This document shows, in pieces, positions 1-11,508 of a stretch of DNA of 64,000 bases. Every line of letters begins with the position of its first letter. Position 1 is the stretch's first letter. Below the pieces are notes generated by a model. It made no database searches. It saw only the letters and a program-made list of their open reading frames with translations, and was not told the origin of the DNA. The position numbers and the translations under genes were made by a program. The DNA is taken from the NCBI RefSeq assembly GCF_041146795.1, contig NC_135183.1, positions 15,271,840-15,335,839 on the forward strand. The letters run 5' to 3'. The stretch is from Maylandia zebra. Lineage: Eukaryota > Chordata > Actinopteri > Cichliformes > Cichlidae.

Positions 1-150
1 ATGTACTTATTAAATGGACTGGTTCTTATATAGCGCTTTTCACAACTTGCCTCATTCACATCCATTTATACAAGCACTTTCTATCATTCACACACACATT
101 GACACTGCTCATGCTCAGTGTCAATATGTGAGCAGATTTACCACCGCCCC
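1..150 (-). repeat. tRNA-derived SINE tail, truncated by window edge
   Basis: The window opens with the reverse complement of a 3' SINE tail (AAAGCGCTATATAAGAACC on the minus strand) that recurs many times here, for example at 3,741-3,833 and 42,395-42,655. Only the tail and part of the body are visible, and the tRNA-like head is not seen. Confidence 0.6.
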
Positions 151-1230
151 GCCAAAATATGTTTCTGATATTGCCAGAATCTTTCCTCATACATGAGCCC
201 AAGCAGGAGGTTTTATGTTCACAAATTTGTTGTCAACTTCGTGATCAGATGAATAATAAAAAGCTGCAGAAACCTGAGCCCTGCTCTGTCTCCTGTGCCA
301 CCCCATCCAGCCCCTCTATCGCCATCTCCATCTGTTGTCTGACAGATGCCAACTGCCAGCCTGCCCCATAACTGAGGAGCAAAACAAAAGAGCCATAGCT
401 GTGCGCATCCACACAGACATCTGGTTTTGACAGACTGTTACAGTCAAACCACAACTCTGTTTATCCACATGTAATTACAGAGGACCTGCTGCTTCCTCTG
501 GAGCCATACTGCAAATGGAATAAACTCAGGGAAAGCTCATCACTAATGTACAGACCAGAGTTTGGATGATCATTATGTGCCCAACTGTAATCCATTTAGA
601 CTGAGGGGGAGTTGTTTTTGTCTTAGTTATGTGCCTGCCAGTGATTAACGCAATGGCTGACTCACCCCAAAAACACTTTAAGGGGAGGATGAAGTACAAG
701 AGAAGAAAGAAGGTGACAAAGACAACGCAGACAACAAAGACAAAGGGGATGAAGACAACACATTAAGACAACGTTAAAGCAATAGGTCTTCCACTCATCC
801 ATCACTCAAATTCAGGTAAAGCACATTACTCTACAGTGAGTCATTAGGAAAAGTACATTTTTCTCCATGATGGAATGTGGACCGAGAGTCGATGACAAAG
901 TCATAGAAGCACTAGAACCTGCCTGTAACCAGGTAGGACAAATAGTTGACTCTCTCTCCAAGGCGCTCGTAAGGAAGTTGCTTCGTGTTAAAGGGTGTTC
1001 TTCTTCACAGTCGACGAGTGCTCAAACATCCCAGAATGCAGATAATCAGATATCAGCCAAATGTCAGGAAGTTTCCCACATGTGGGAAAGATCTTGATCG
1101 TCCCAGAATTACAGCATTCCAAAACAAGGATCCCAATGTAGTATTCCCCTCTGATCGTAGCGGAAGTTCAACACAAACACAGCCAGTGTTGGCTTTGTGG
1201 TGGCTGGCTTGATAAAACCTAACACTCCAG
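151..1230. other. Intergenic stretch, no gene recognised
   Basis: Only short ORFs occur, with no recognisable domains or convincing splice-flanked exons. A purine-rich AAAGACAA-like stretch lies around 700-765. Confidence 0.5.
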
Positions 1231-1232
1231 CT

Positions 1233-1335
1233 GAGCCCCTTTTCCATTAGTACCTACTCGGATCGACCTGCCATGGTTTTCAGGGTCTTTCATTAGGTCA
1301 TAATAACGGGTACTAAAATAGTACCTGCATTTTTC
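1233..1335 (+). repeat. Fragment of dispersed DNA repeat (CTTTTCCATTAGTACC family)
   Basis: The segment starts CCTTTTCCATTAGTACCTA and matches a second fragment at 3,655-3,740 in the same orientation. It resembles the terminus of a DNA transposon whose ends carry GTACC/GGTAC-rich sequence. Its superfamily was not determined. Confidence 0.5.
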
Positions 1336-2310
1336 TCAGGGAAATGGCCACAAAAAACAATGCCGTATTCCTCAGTCTGATGAAAAGTCACAGGCCAAGC
1401 AGCAGGTACATCATCGCCTCGACATCCACCTTTGTTGTAAAATTCGCATTGCAAAATAATGACATCAAACTCAGACATGCTGATATAACAATGACCACGC
1501 ACAATCGGTGGTACAAGATTGTAATGGGAAACCAGTCGATCCAAGTAGGCACTAATGGAAAAAGGGCTTTGGAGATAGAAGGTATCACCACAGTGGTTCT
1601 CAGCTTTCTTCATTAAGAAAGCTGAACCCATCTGCCATGTTTTCTCCTTCAGGCTCTGAGTGTTTATATAAAATGTGGTATTTCACATACCATGCAACTC
1701 TGCACAAAATGATCCCTATGAATGCAGCCATTAGAGCTCTGACTAGATGCATTTAAACATTACAGCTTGATGCCTCATGGCCTAATAAAGGAGACATGGT
1801 AATTGTTTGACACAGATCAAAATTAAAGAAATGTGATTGATTGACAATAAATACCATGATTAAGTTGCTTCGCTGCAATTTCAGCAGTATGAAGGTGCTG
1901 CACGTATTCTAACGGAATACATGCAATACCAGCTCAGAATGGTTTTAAATGACTTGCCTGAAGACAGAAAGAAACAGGAGAGCTGTAATCATCAAAGAAC
2001 ATCCCTCCTTCTCAGATCTCCTCCTGCTCTTAGATCGCAGCTATTTGTTACCTTCACGTGATTTTGGCTTAGATTCTAGCTTGTATCGACAAACACACTG
2101 AACGTGACTGCCAAAGAGTGACCTGAGGAATGTGAGTATTGGCTGCTGAGATGTCACACACATTCACAACTGTGAGCAATACTTTTTCGGTAACAGAAAC
2201 CTTAATAAAACAACTAGAATCACATGAACTGCCGGGCTTCAACTCAAGCTGCGACTTTATTTTGGTAGGACCATGCAAACAGTGGTCCAAAGAATCTGAA
2301 TTTATAAAAT
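1336..2310. other. Sequence beside repeat, unassigned ORFs
   Basis: Overlapping ORFs of 90 aa (+, 1,344-1,616) and 112 aa (-, 1,293-1,631) lie next to the CTTTTCCATTAGTACC repeat. They may be internal to that mobile element. Neither has a domain I recognise, and the rest is featureless. Confidence 0.35.
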
Positions 2311-2314
2311 GATG

Positions 2315-2361
<47 letters not shown>

Positions 2362-2409
2362 TATTATTATTATTATTATTATTAACAATAATAATAATAA
2401 TAATAATAA
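2311..2409. repeat. (ATA/TTA)n compound inverted microsatellite
   Basis: About 15 ATA units run to about 2,360, then TTA units to about 2,384, then AATAA units to 2,409. The units switch strand, so the tract is self-complementary and can fold back. It abuts the left end of the element at 2,407-3,507. Confidence 0.9.
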
Positions 2410-3507
2410 GGCTGCAATGATTTATTAAGTAATTCTAATATTAAAAAAAATACAAATAAAAATTTGGCACAATTTCTTTGCTCTGTAGCTCTGTTGTCAC
2501 CATGGAAACACGAATGCAAGCGTTTCACCCCGATCTGCGATTAAAAGCAGACCTGCAATACAAACGTATTTAACAGCTGCATGTGAAAATAAAGTCTGAA
2601 AACATTAAGCCTAAAGTTTTAAACACACACATGCAGAAGAGTAAAGAGGCGGAGCAGTTACCGAGACGGGAGATCGAGATGAGTGAAAGAAAATGTGTTT
2701 CTGGAACCCAAAAACAGCAGCGCTGTTCCTGTAACCACCATTAAAACCTTTACTGGGAAAAAGCTCGCAGGAGCCCTTCATCAAAGCACCCGATCAACAA
2801 ACTCCAATTTAAATCCAATAAGGACTATTTGTTTTACATAGAGACAAATCGGCAGTATGCCTCCAGAAGCTGTATTAAAATATGCAGATCAACTGACGAC
2901 TAACAGTAGCCATTCTTTTATACATATAGCCATACCACAGCAAACAGGGGTGAGTCTAAAGGGGGCCATGGGGTGTACTAGACCATATTTACTTCAAGGC
3001 TTTTGAAACATTCTTCAGATTAAAAGTGAAATAGTGTAAAATATTTTATTAATTAATTTACATTAATATTTAAAAATGCAGAAAAATGTTTTTTTCACAA
3101 GCCAATAAAAATGTACATTGGCTAGTAAAACACTGAGCGACTGATTATTATTATTATTAATTTTGATCAACATCTACACTATCATAAAGTCCGTTTTCAG
3201 CAGCACAAAAACCTGTCTCCTATTAATGTCAGAAACTCTTCCAAGAACACAGAGTAAAGGTTAATTTTTATGCCTTAGTGTACATTTCATGTCTTATTTT
3301 TATTTGACTGTACTTGACATCATTTATATATTTTTACATTCAAGAAAATCGTTTCTTTAAAAATTTTGACTTTAATATGGCATCTTGATGCATTCTCAAT
3401 AATGAATATTTATTATTGCTCATTAATAAGATAAGCATTTCTTACCCGATTAATCGATGGAATAATCAGTAGATTACTCAATAAAATAATAGACAGCTGC
3501 TGCCTTA
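2407..3507 (+). mobile_element. Non-autonomous hAT-like element, copy A
   Basis: The left end reads TAAGGCTGCAATGATTTATT and the right end is the imperfect reverse complement TAAGGCAGCAGC. Such GGCTGCAA termini are common on fish hAT-type elements. No clean target duplication is visible because the left flank is a microsatellite. The body at about 2,460-3,130 is repeated in reverse at 7,389-8,125. No transposase ORF is present. Confidence 0.5.
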
Positions 3508-3654
3508 AAAAATGTGTAAAATAGAAAATTAATGCAATGTTTAATTAGCACCATGATTAGTTTTGATTACTACCTTGAATGGCCTGAATAAGAATAAGGA
3601 TGCGTTTATGTAGAAATTAGTGTTGATAAGGGGAATGTGCTGATGCTGTCAAGG

Positions 3655-3740
3655 GGGCCTTTTCCATTAGTACCTATTCGGATCGGGTCGGCACGGGTCG
3701 ACTCCATTTTTAGCGCGTTCTATTAGGTGGTGGTACCTGT
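3655..3740 (+). repeat. Second fragment of the CTTTTCCATTAGTACC repeat
   Basis: It matches the start of the 1,233 fragment closely (CCTTTTCCATTAGTACCTA, then TCGGATCG). It runs straight into a SINE tail at about 3,741, so its own right end is missing or replaced. Confidence 0.5.
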
Positions 3741-3833
3741 ATGAATCGATGAATGAAGCAAGATGTATAAAGCTATTGAGTGCTCAGGAATAGAAAAGCG
3801 CTATACAAGAACCAGTCCATTTAATAAGTACAT
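3741..3833 (+). repeat. SINE 3' tail fragment
   Basis: The segment ends AAAAGCGCTATACAAGAACC followed by AGTCCATTTA, the same tail as at 4,440-4,535, 12,020-12,105, 28,590-28,875 and 42,395-42,655. The tRNA-like head is missing. Confidence 0.6.
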
Positions 3834-4439
3834 GTTAAACCCCCACAGGTCACGGTCACAGATCCACACCCCATCTGCATTTCTTACAACACTGACTTAT
3901 TTTCCAGGTTTGCATGTTCAAGGCAGCTGAATAAAAACCTGCCTGTTATTATGCACAATAAGGATGAGTACTTCACATCTACTGCTTACAAATAAACGTC
4001 TCTGATGCCGCTATAATATCATGTTCTATTATTCATTGTGCTCCTGAAGAATGAAAAGCAGCAGTCATGTACCTGAGGACTTGTTGTAATCTGACACGCG
4101 GCTTCAATGCCGGAAAAGTCAGAGAGATCAAGCAGCATTCCAGTTTAATGACTGAATACAGACCTGCTGAACACCAGGGAGTCACTGTTTACGATATTTG
4201 TGCTTATAGTGTACTAGCCAATCACTAAAGCCGAAGGAGGCACTTCACTTCAGACCAACTTATTTTTAAACCCAGACAAGGTTTAGGTTTTAATAAGCTA
4301 AAGGAAAATTCTTATTAAATAAATTTGTGAATCATCTTATAGCAACTTATTGACACTGCTGGGTTATGAAGAATATGGGGAGTTTTTTATTAACACCAAT
4401 ATTAATAGTGAAAATTATTACATAGTCAGCCATACAAGC

Positions 4440-4535
4440 ACTTTTTCTATGCTCAAGTTCTTTCTGAGGCATGTTGTATAAAGTGCTTTGAGTGCTCAAG
4501 TAGAAAAGCACTATATAAGAACCACTTACAATCAC
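4440..4535 (+). repeat. SINE 3' tail fragment
   Basis: It contains TGTATAAAGTGCTTTGAGTG and AAAGCACTATATAAGAACC, diagnostic of the same SINE tail. It is 5'-truncated. Confidence 0.6.
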
Positions 4536-4539
4536 ATGT

Positions 4540-6985
4540 GGCTATATTGATACTCCTCTCCAAACACTGGTAAGGACAAAATAGTGGTTGTAGCCACTTT
4601 TCACACACTCTTCATCTTAACACGAAAGCCAGCAGGTACGAGTTTGATATAGGCGTCTGCCAGCTAGCTACTAGAAAATCTGTCATTTGTGCAAACATTG
4701 GTAAGGACGACTGAAGGAAGAGCTTCAAACCATTACTCTTTTTTTTTTTAATTATGCATCTAAGAAAACCACTCTTTTAGTTTGGTATTTGCACTGGAGC
4801 TTCAAGGCTATGTTGATGATGCTGTTCCCTTCAAACAACATCCAATAATTTACAGATCAACATTCGTGTTGCCTCATTTACACTTTCACACCATTTTAGT
4901 CAGTGAGTTCGGCTGCACTTCAAATGTAGTACAGCAAGTATGTCACAGCACCATTTCTGCCGCAGCACCACACTCCTACGGATTTTAACTCTGGACTTTT
5001 TGAGTCCTTGCACTGTGTCTGACCTCATTGTCGGAGAAGCAGAGCATAGAATTTGGACACAAAATCACCTGTGAGAATCACCTCTGCCATCAAATTAAGA
5101 ATGAAAAACAGTCTGCTGTTTGTGTATTAGTGATTTGGTACTTGGACTATTTTAATACGGATTCCTAGTTCTTATCCCTAATGCTGGAGGACGGCTCTGA
5201 CGAGATCTTTTAGCAGTTAGGAAATACAGGGAAATATCGGACATTTCAACATGACACTTCATCATTGTCCATTTTTCCCATCAGACTGTACATAGGTTAA
5301 ATAGGGGATTTGTAAAGTTCAAGACACTCCCAGATCAACACATTTCTTAGACATAACTGGACCAAATGACCTTTGCCCAGCTGTGAGAGTGTTCTGAGCA
5401 CAGCTGGTTTAGTCAGTGCTTTTTAGCAATCAACAGCATCTCTGAGTGGACTCAGAGAAGACTTGATTAGGAGTTACAAAAACACTCTGCAGCCCATCTA
5501 GAACCTGAAAAGCACTCACTGCAGGAGACTACTTTCAAAGTGAAAGTTCTGATGTGATGGACTTTTCAACAGTCCACAGGAATGACAACAAACATCCACA
5601 GGGTCTTTGCTGAGTGGCTGATTTGTGCAACAGCAGTAGCATGCTGCTTAAGAGTGCATGCATGCATGTGCATGTTGCTGTTGAATAAACTGATTATCCA
5701 CAGACCAGTTTTGGACTGTACCTGAGGTCAAATTACTGCTGGGCTTTGGGCATTCAAAAGACAGACAAGGGAGCCACCTCCACAACGATTAAAGGAGAAA
5801 GCTCTGCACTGTTCCAGATGGCAGCATCTCCATCTATTCAGACACTCAGTGATGACACAGCAGCAAACAAAGCAAGAAACCAGACAGAAAGGAAGAGGAG
5901 GAGGAAGCAGAGGTGCCTACCTTGGTGCCAACTGTTATATCGTGGTGGACACTGCTGTGAAGAAAAGACAGCGTGTTAGAGGCAGCCAGGGAAAACTCGA
6001 ACACAGAATGAGTCTCACTGAGGTATCAAAAAAGAAAAAGAAAGGTGATGATGTTGAAGACTGTGCGAGAGCAGGTGGACAGAAGCCGAGAGAGGCCGAG
6101 CAGGCAGCAGCGATCGGCAAGGGACCGATAGCTCGGTGGGTTGGTTTGCCCTGCAGATGGGACATCTCTATTCAGCACCTGCTTGCCTCAGTGTGCACCT
6201 CACCTTTTCCATAAAAACCTCACGGCAACCTCAAGTGTTTTTCATACAAGATCCAAACGGTGATAAGAGAATGAAGCAGAGTCTGAAGCAGACCTTTTCC
6301 ACAAGCAGCACATGGATACTAGCTCCACGCAGCCTCCAACTGCTCTGACTGCTACAATAGTTTGGTGACGGTGGAGGTGCTGCCTATTGAGACGCAGCTT
6401 TTTGAAGCCAGTCAGAGCCACTTGCACCTCACTGAACCCTGCACCCTCTTTTCCATCACCAACCTTTTTCCTTAGGTCAGAGGTCACAGGAGTGGCCGCT
6501 CAACCCAAAAGCTTGAGAAGTTCTGCTGTTTTTGAAACCAATTTTTGCAGTTGGACATTAGAACACTTGAGGCACTTAAGACCCGAAACTTGTGTTTATT
6601 GCTTATTCACTATCATAATTTCTCATTCAGACCAAATCATTACAAAGCTCCAGCAACCAACCAGTAAAGGCGGCTGTGAACACTGAGCAGCTGAAGCGTC
6701 TTGCCAGTCACATGGGATATGGTCACTCAGTACAGGAGATACAGGATGCGAATGTGCTCCACAGCTGCTTTATCAACTATGGATAGGACTGAAATCCTAG
6801 ACCAAGTTCAACTAAAACTAAATCAATAAAAAGTGTGATGGATTCACAGTGAACAGATGAAGAAATTTTTTTTTACTGCCAAAGCAAACCATCAGCTCTT
6901 ATCAGCAAATCATCAGATGACCAGGCTTTGATAAGCCGGGATGTGTAGAGAACTGACAGAGTGCACTGACCCGTGGTGTGAACAC
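4540..6985. other. Intergenic stretch, no gene recognised
   Basis: The longest ORFs (121 aa at 5,849-6,214 and 99 aa at 6,387-6,686, both +) are basic or low-complexity and carry no family signature. No convincing exon, RNA gene or intact repeat is seen. Confidence 0.45.
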
Positions 6986-6990
6986 AGTCA

Positions 6991-6991
<1 letters not shown>

Positions 6992-7051
<60 letters not shown>
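6992..7051. repeat. (CA)n microsatellite
   Basis: About 30 uninterrupted CA units. ORFs crossing it translate to Thr-His or Val-Cys repeats and are artefacts. Confidence 0.95.
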
Positions 7052-7053
<2 letters not shown>

Positions 7054-7388
7054 TGCTCCTTTGGTAACAGGAGTGCTGGTGTCTTTCTGTCCATCAACAC
7101 TAAGCTTTGACTTCAATTCTAGTTCCTGTCTGTCGGGAACATGGTGGCATCCCGACGGCTCCTGTTACACAGTCTGTAGAGTCACAGTTATCAGAACAGC
7201 TGCTCCTAACAAAAAACAAAATAAAACGCACAGACATTTATCCCAAATCCGTGTGGAGACATCAGCATTGCACTACAATGCATTTGAATACACGGATATT
7301 GCCGTGAAAGTCAAGCAATGCTAACAAACTATTAGAGGGCTCTGGGAGGTCTTTGCAAAGAAAATACATTTTTTAAAGAAAATACATT

Positions 7389-8125
7389 TATTGGCTTGTG
7401 AAGAAAATTTATTTATATATTTTTAAATATTAATGTAACTGAATTAATAAAATATTTTACACTATTTCACTTTTAATCTGAAAAATGTTACAACATGTTA
7501 CAAAAGCCTTGAAATAAATATGGTCTAGTACACCCCTTGCCCCCCTTTAGACTCACCCCTGTCTGCTGCGGTATGTCTATATGTAAAACAACAGCCTGCA
7601 GCAGGCTGTATCATTGAAACATGTATCAGACTGAATGAATAGTTCATCTGCATATTTTAATACAACTTCTGTAGGTATACTGCAGATTTATCTCAGTGTA
7701 AAACGAACAGTCTTTACATATGGAGTTTGTTAATCGGGTGCTTTGATGAAGGGCTCCTGCGAGCTTTTTCCCAGTAAAGGTTTTAATGGTGGTTACAGGA
7801 ACAGCGCTGCTGTTTTGGATGCTACAAATAAGTTTTCTTTTACTCATCGTGAGCTCCCGTCTCGGTAACGGCTCCGCCTCTTGTGTGTGTCTGTTTCTGT
7901 TTAAAACTAGAGGCTTAATGTTTTCAGACTTTATTTTCACACGCTGCTCTTAAATGCGTTTGCATTGCAGGTCTGTTTTTAATCGCAGATGGGGGTGAAA
8001 CGCTCGTGTTCTTGTTTCCATGGTAACAACGGCGCGCTACAGAGCCGTGCATTAATTGAAGCAAAGACTTTTTTGGAGAATTTTTCGAATTACTCGATAA
8101 ATTATATTCCAATTCAAGAAATTCC
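7389..8125 (-). mobile_element. Non-autonomous element, copy B (inverted relative to copy A)
   Basis: The reverse complement of this segment aligns along its length with about 2,440-3,130. Shared blocks include ACCATTAAAACCTTTACTGG, CAAAGCACCCGAT and a GTGTACTAGACCATATTTAC-like block. Substitutions and small indels are frequent, so this is an old dispersed family and not a recent segmental inversion. No coding sequence is present. Confidence 0.7.
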
Positions 8126-8129
8126 TTTG

Positions 8130-9200
8130 TGTAAAAAAAATAAATAAATAAATTTAAAAGCACTACTATAAGCACACAGTGCACAAGTCCACTGAACAGC
8201 AGTTTGACTTTCTCACACACAGGTACTATATCTACATCCTTTCTGCTGCCGCTTTGACTTATCAACATGGACTGCAGGCTATACTCCAAACATGACTTGT
8301 TGGTGTTGTTCACCCCCCCACAAACACACAAACTTCCATCCAGTATGCTCAAGTTCCTCACTTTCCCCTTAAAGAGTATGTTTGCCTGTAGACAGAGGTG
8401 AGAGTTACGTAATTGTGGAACTGATTTATCGGATGCAAGTCAAAGGAAACCGGCTGGCCAGGCTGAGGCCCACACCACTGTGCTCAATGAGGAGCAGCTG
8501 GAAGAGGAGCCCTCGGGGCAGGGATGAGTCCTGACGAAACACAAATATTCCATCAGGGCCGTGAATGCTCCACAGCCCCCTGACTGAAGCTGAAATGACA
8601 CGCATTATATTATGAGTGGACACAGCTACCGGTGTGATCAACGCTAATAACGCTGCTATTTTTCCCCGTCAGTCCACACAGTTTAACAGCAGCAGGCTTA
8701 CAGGCCTCACATTCCCTCCCTCCACCAACAAAGCTGCTTTCTCCTATTCACCATCGCTGCAACTGAACTCTGTGAAAAACAGCCACTTTTAGGCCCTTTC
8801 CCTAATCCAGCAGACTAAAGCAAGACCATCTACTTTACATCTAAACCTGAGCACACACTCAAAACAAAATCACCCCCAGAAAACAACACACGCACACTCC
8901 TGATGGCGACTTATACGAGTGTGTTACAGCTTTTAAAAATGCATTCCAGATGAAACATGACAATTAGGAGTTTCACAGCAGTCCTCTCTCGCTCACACAC
9001 ACACTTTAAAGTACAGTTTCCGCATTTAAAGGATTAGAGGGCCAGCTCCATATTTCGGGACACACGACACAAGTGACGCTACTTTATTAATTTATGCTTT
9101 TATTAGTTTTTTAAATTTTAACTGTTACTGTTTCACGTGAACGACTGCCTGGCAAGATAAACCAGAATGGGCGTGAGCCTCTAACCTGTGTGCTCTGGTT
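8130..9200. other. Sequence left of CpG-rich promoter, no gene recognised
   Basis: A short minus-strand open stretch (8,426-8,641) follows a CAG acceptor-like site, but the peptide matches no family I know. If the leftward promoter near 9.6 kb is real, this is its first intron or unrecognised downstream exons. Confidence 0.35.
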
Positions 9201-9730
9201 ACTTCTCACCGCTCATGTATCCTATACACATCACCAACAACCTTCCAAAACGTCCCCGAGCAGAGCCTCAGCGGGTAACCGGGTCGCGCTTCAGTGCGGC
9301 CGTGATGTGGGACTTTGGAAAAGAGAGGTAGGTGCCCGCAGAGCACGGCCCATCGTGAGCTAACAGCACAGCTAACTGTGCTAGCCTCGCTTCCTGCTCC
9401 CAGCACAAAACTCACTTCTGCGACTACTCCGCGACAGCAGGAGCGCTCCCTGCACGCTACAGCGCCTCCGACAAACCCCGGTGCTCCCGGGTTTCCATGA
9501 AAGAGCAGAAACGACATTTAAGCGGAGTGTCACCGTGAGACTGTGGAATAACTCACCCGTCCATTGCACAACACGGAACTACAGAGCAACAGGTCCCAAC
9601 AGCAGCCAACAGGGACCCCGAGCACCGCCGCTTTAAACGGACAAGATGGCGTCCGTCGTGAGGACTCGCTGATTGGACGGCTCGCAAAACTGGTGGGCGT
9701 TCATGGGCAAAATCGTATGTTGATTGGCTG
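9200..9730 (-). promoter_or_regulatory. CpG-rich putative promoter for a leftward gene
   Basis: This block is rich in GC and CpG compared with its AT-rich surroundings. Two ATTGG motifs (9,672-9,676 and 9,723-9,727) read as CCAAT boxes on the minus strand. An AAGATGGCG, the reverse of a YY1-type CGCCATCTT, lies at about 9,642-9,650 where a transcription start would be expected. The gene driven is not identified. Confidence 0.5.
9557..9650 (-). other. Putative first exon of an unidentified minus-strand gene
   Basis: Read on the minus strand, the sequence after the YY1-like site runs to ATGGACGG followed by GTGAGT at 9,556-9,551, a strong splice donor. An ATG at 9,564 would give only Met-Asp plus two bases before the intron, so the exon is mostly 5' UTR or wholly non-coding. 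No downstream exon was recognised. A CMPK1-type neighbour, which I recall beside STIL in human, was considered, but no nucleotide-kinase exon was found. Confidence 0.4.
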
Positions 9731-9739
9731 GTTGGACCC

Positions 9740-10950
9740 AAAATACAACAACAAAGAAGCGCTATTCCAGCGAAGATTTGCTATGAGTAAGATACACGCA
9801 TTCACGGGAAAAAACGGATACACGTTTTACTCTGTGAAAGTGGGCGTTGTCCCGACAAAACAAACTGATTATATGTCCGAAAGGGCACCTGAACACTTTT
9901 ATATTTGATTTTGAATCTGCAACATTAATGACAAAACACTAAAAAACATTTTGAGTATACTGACCAGAAAACGGGGAGGGGGGGGGATTTAGAAGATTTA
10001 GCTTGTATGTGACAGTGAATTTTATTGTGTGGTGTAAATCACAGTTCATTCTGTTCATTCGACAATAAAACCTCTTACCTTTAAACCTGGGGAAAAGGGG
10101 GATGCTTTGTATAGTAGTAACCCTGTCTTTTCCGTGCAAGCAAGGCTAGCAGTGCTTGCCCTGTGAAATCTGAAAATACATCAATTACAAAGTACCAGAG
10201 TCCAAGATCAAGACGATTAAAAGAAAAAATAACAATAAAAGACAGGAAGCACAAAGTAATGGAAATATATATTTTAATTTGGTCCGGTTTGACTTTTTAA
10301 ATTGTGTGGAATAATGTGTTTCACTGTCCCCAAGACATGATAACAAAGCCCAGAAGTGCAGGAACTTGGTGGTATCCAACTTTAATCAACCTATTTCTGC
10401 GCTTCACACAGGAGCCTGTTGAACTGGTGTCATATAACAGGTTGATAAATAATTCCTCCATGTGCTGCTTTCCAGGAAACTACTTGTGTGCTTGAAAATG
10501 ATACAGCTGAACACACAAATAATTCAACAGATTCTCATACATAGATCATGTGTTTTTAAACGGAGACCACCTGGCTGGCTCAGACTTTTCTCTGGTAGCC
10601 CATGCTTTTTGCTGGTCAAGGTAAACTTAAAGAGGTTGACAGAAATAAAACATTTTTAAAAATCACTAACTCATCCACACCAGACATTTTAAAGCGGGTG
10701 TAAAGAACTGTAATCTCCACATTTCAGCTTTCTTTCTTTTCTTTTCTTTTTCAAAATAGAGTTACGACCTTAACCTCGAAATGTTGAATAATATTTTTTC
10801 CTTATGTGGCCCTAATACAGAGGAATGGAAGACAGAAAAAAATACGTGTGTGAATGAAGGAGCAGAGGTAGTGAAGGTGGATACCTCGCGCTGGCCATTT
10901 AAAGAAACAGCGCACGAGCGAGGTGAAGAAGAGACTGCAGGCAGGTGGAG
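9740..10950. other. Intergenic stretch, no gene recognised
   Basis: Mostly AT-rich sequence with a G-run at 9,974-9,987. No exon or intact repeat was recognised. Confidence 0.45.
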
Positions 10951-10955
10951 TGGGT

Positions 10956-11160
10956 GGAGACGAGTGTTGATCTGTGACAGAGGGATAGCAGCAAGAAAGA
11001 AAGGGAAGGTTTACAAGATGGTAGTAAGACCTGCAATGATGTATTGTTTGGACATGGTGGCACTGACACAAATACAGGAGGAAGAGCTGAAGACTTTCAG
11101 ATCTTCATTACGAGTGAGCAGGATGGACAGGGTTAGAATTAGAAGAAGAAGAAGCGGCAC
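10956..11160 (+). mobile_element. RTE-like LINE reverse-transcriptase relic (C-terminal part)
   Basis: One frame reads VICDRGIAARKKGKVYKMVV, then RPAMMY, then a degraded RMDRVRIRR. This matches the C-terminal region of fish RTE-type LINE ORF2 proteins, which carry a CDR..KGK.Y...VRPA..YG block. The rest of the element is absent or unrecognisable. It lies just upstream of the stil promoter. Confidence 0.65.
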
Positions 11161-11163
11161 GCC

Positions 11164-11480
11164 ATTGGCCAGAGTGGCTGCAGCGGAACTTGCTATTGGC
11201 TGATTCTGTTGCCCCGCCAGTCGAGTCGGGAAACAGCGCCATAATTAAACTGTAGCAGACCTGTGTTTTCTGCGGATTGTTTGCGGCCTGATTTACTAAG
11301 ATAGTAACAGTCAAGAAATTTGTTCCAGGACGGTTGGAACTTTTTTAATCTTTCAGTGACCTTCCCGAAGAGTTCAGCTTTGTTACGTTTAGGCAGGTAG
11401 CAAGGGCGCTAATATGGCCCGATCGCTAGGCTAACGCAAATACCCCAGCAGTCGGTAACAGCAGGCTCAATTTAGCGCTC
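11164..11480 (+). promoter_or_regulatory. Putative stil promoter with paired CCAAT boxes
   Basis: Two ATTGG motifs (inverted CCAAT, NF-Y type) begin at 11,164 and 11,195, exactly 31 bp apart. That is the spacing typical of NF-Y pairs in vertebrate cell-cycle promoters. A TTTAGCGC, which is E2F/CDE-like, lies near 11,471. The stil start codon is at 11,509. The transcription start was not determined. Confidence 0.45.
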
Positions 11481-11508
11481 ACAGTCTCTTCTTTCAGCGA
11501 CAACAGCG

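Noticed and set aside
5849..6214. 121-aa plus ORF rich in Arg/Lys
   Set aside because: Low-complexity basic sequence without splice context or family resemblance.
6873..7324. ORFs with Thr-His or Val-Cys runs
   Set aside because: They are translations of the (CA)n microsatellite.
8426..8641. 71-aa minus ORF after an acceptor-like CAG
   Set aside because: The peptide matches no family, and the reading frame choice is ambiguous between two open frames.
10781..11203. 140-aa plus ORF
   Set aside because: Only its C-terminal half resembles anything, an RTE LINE relic; the N-terminal part is chance.
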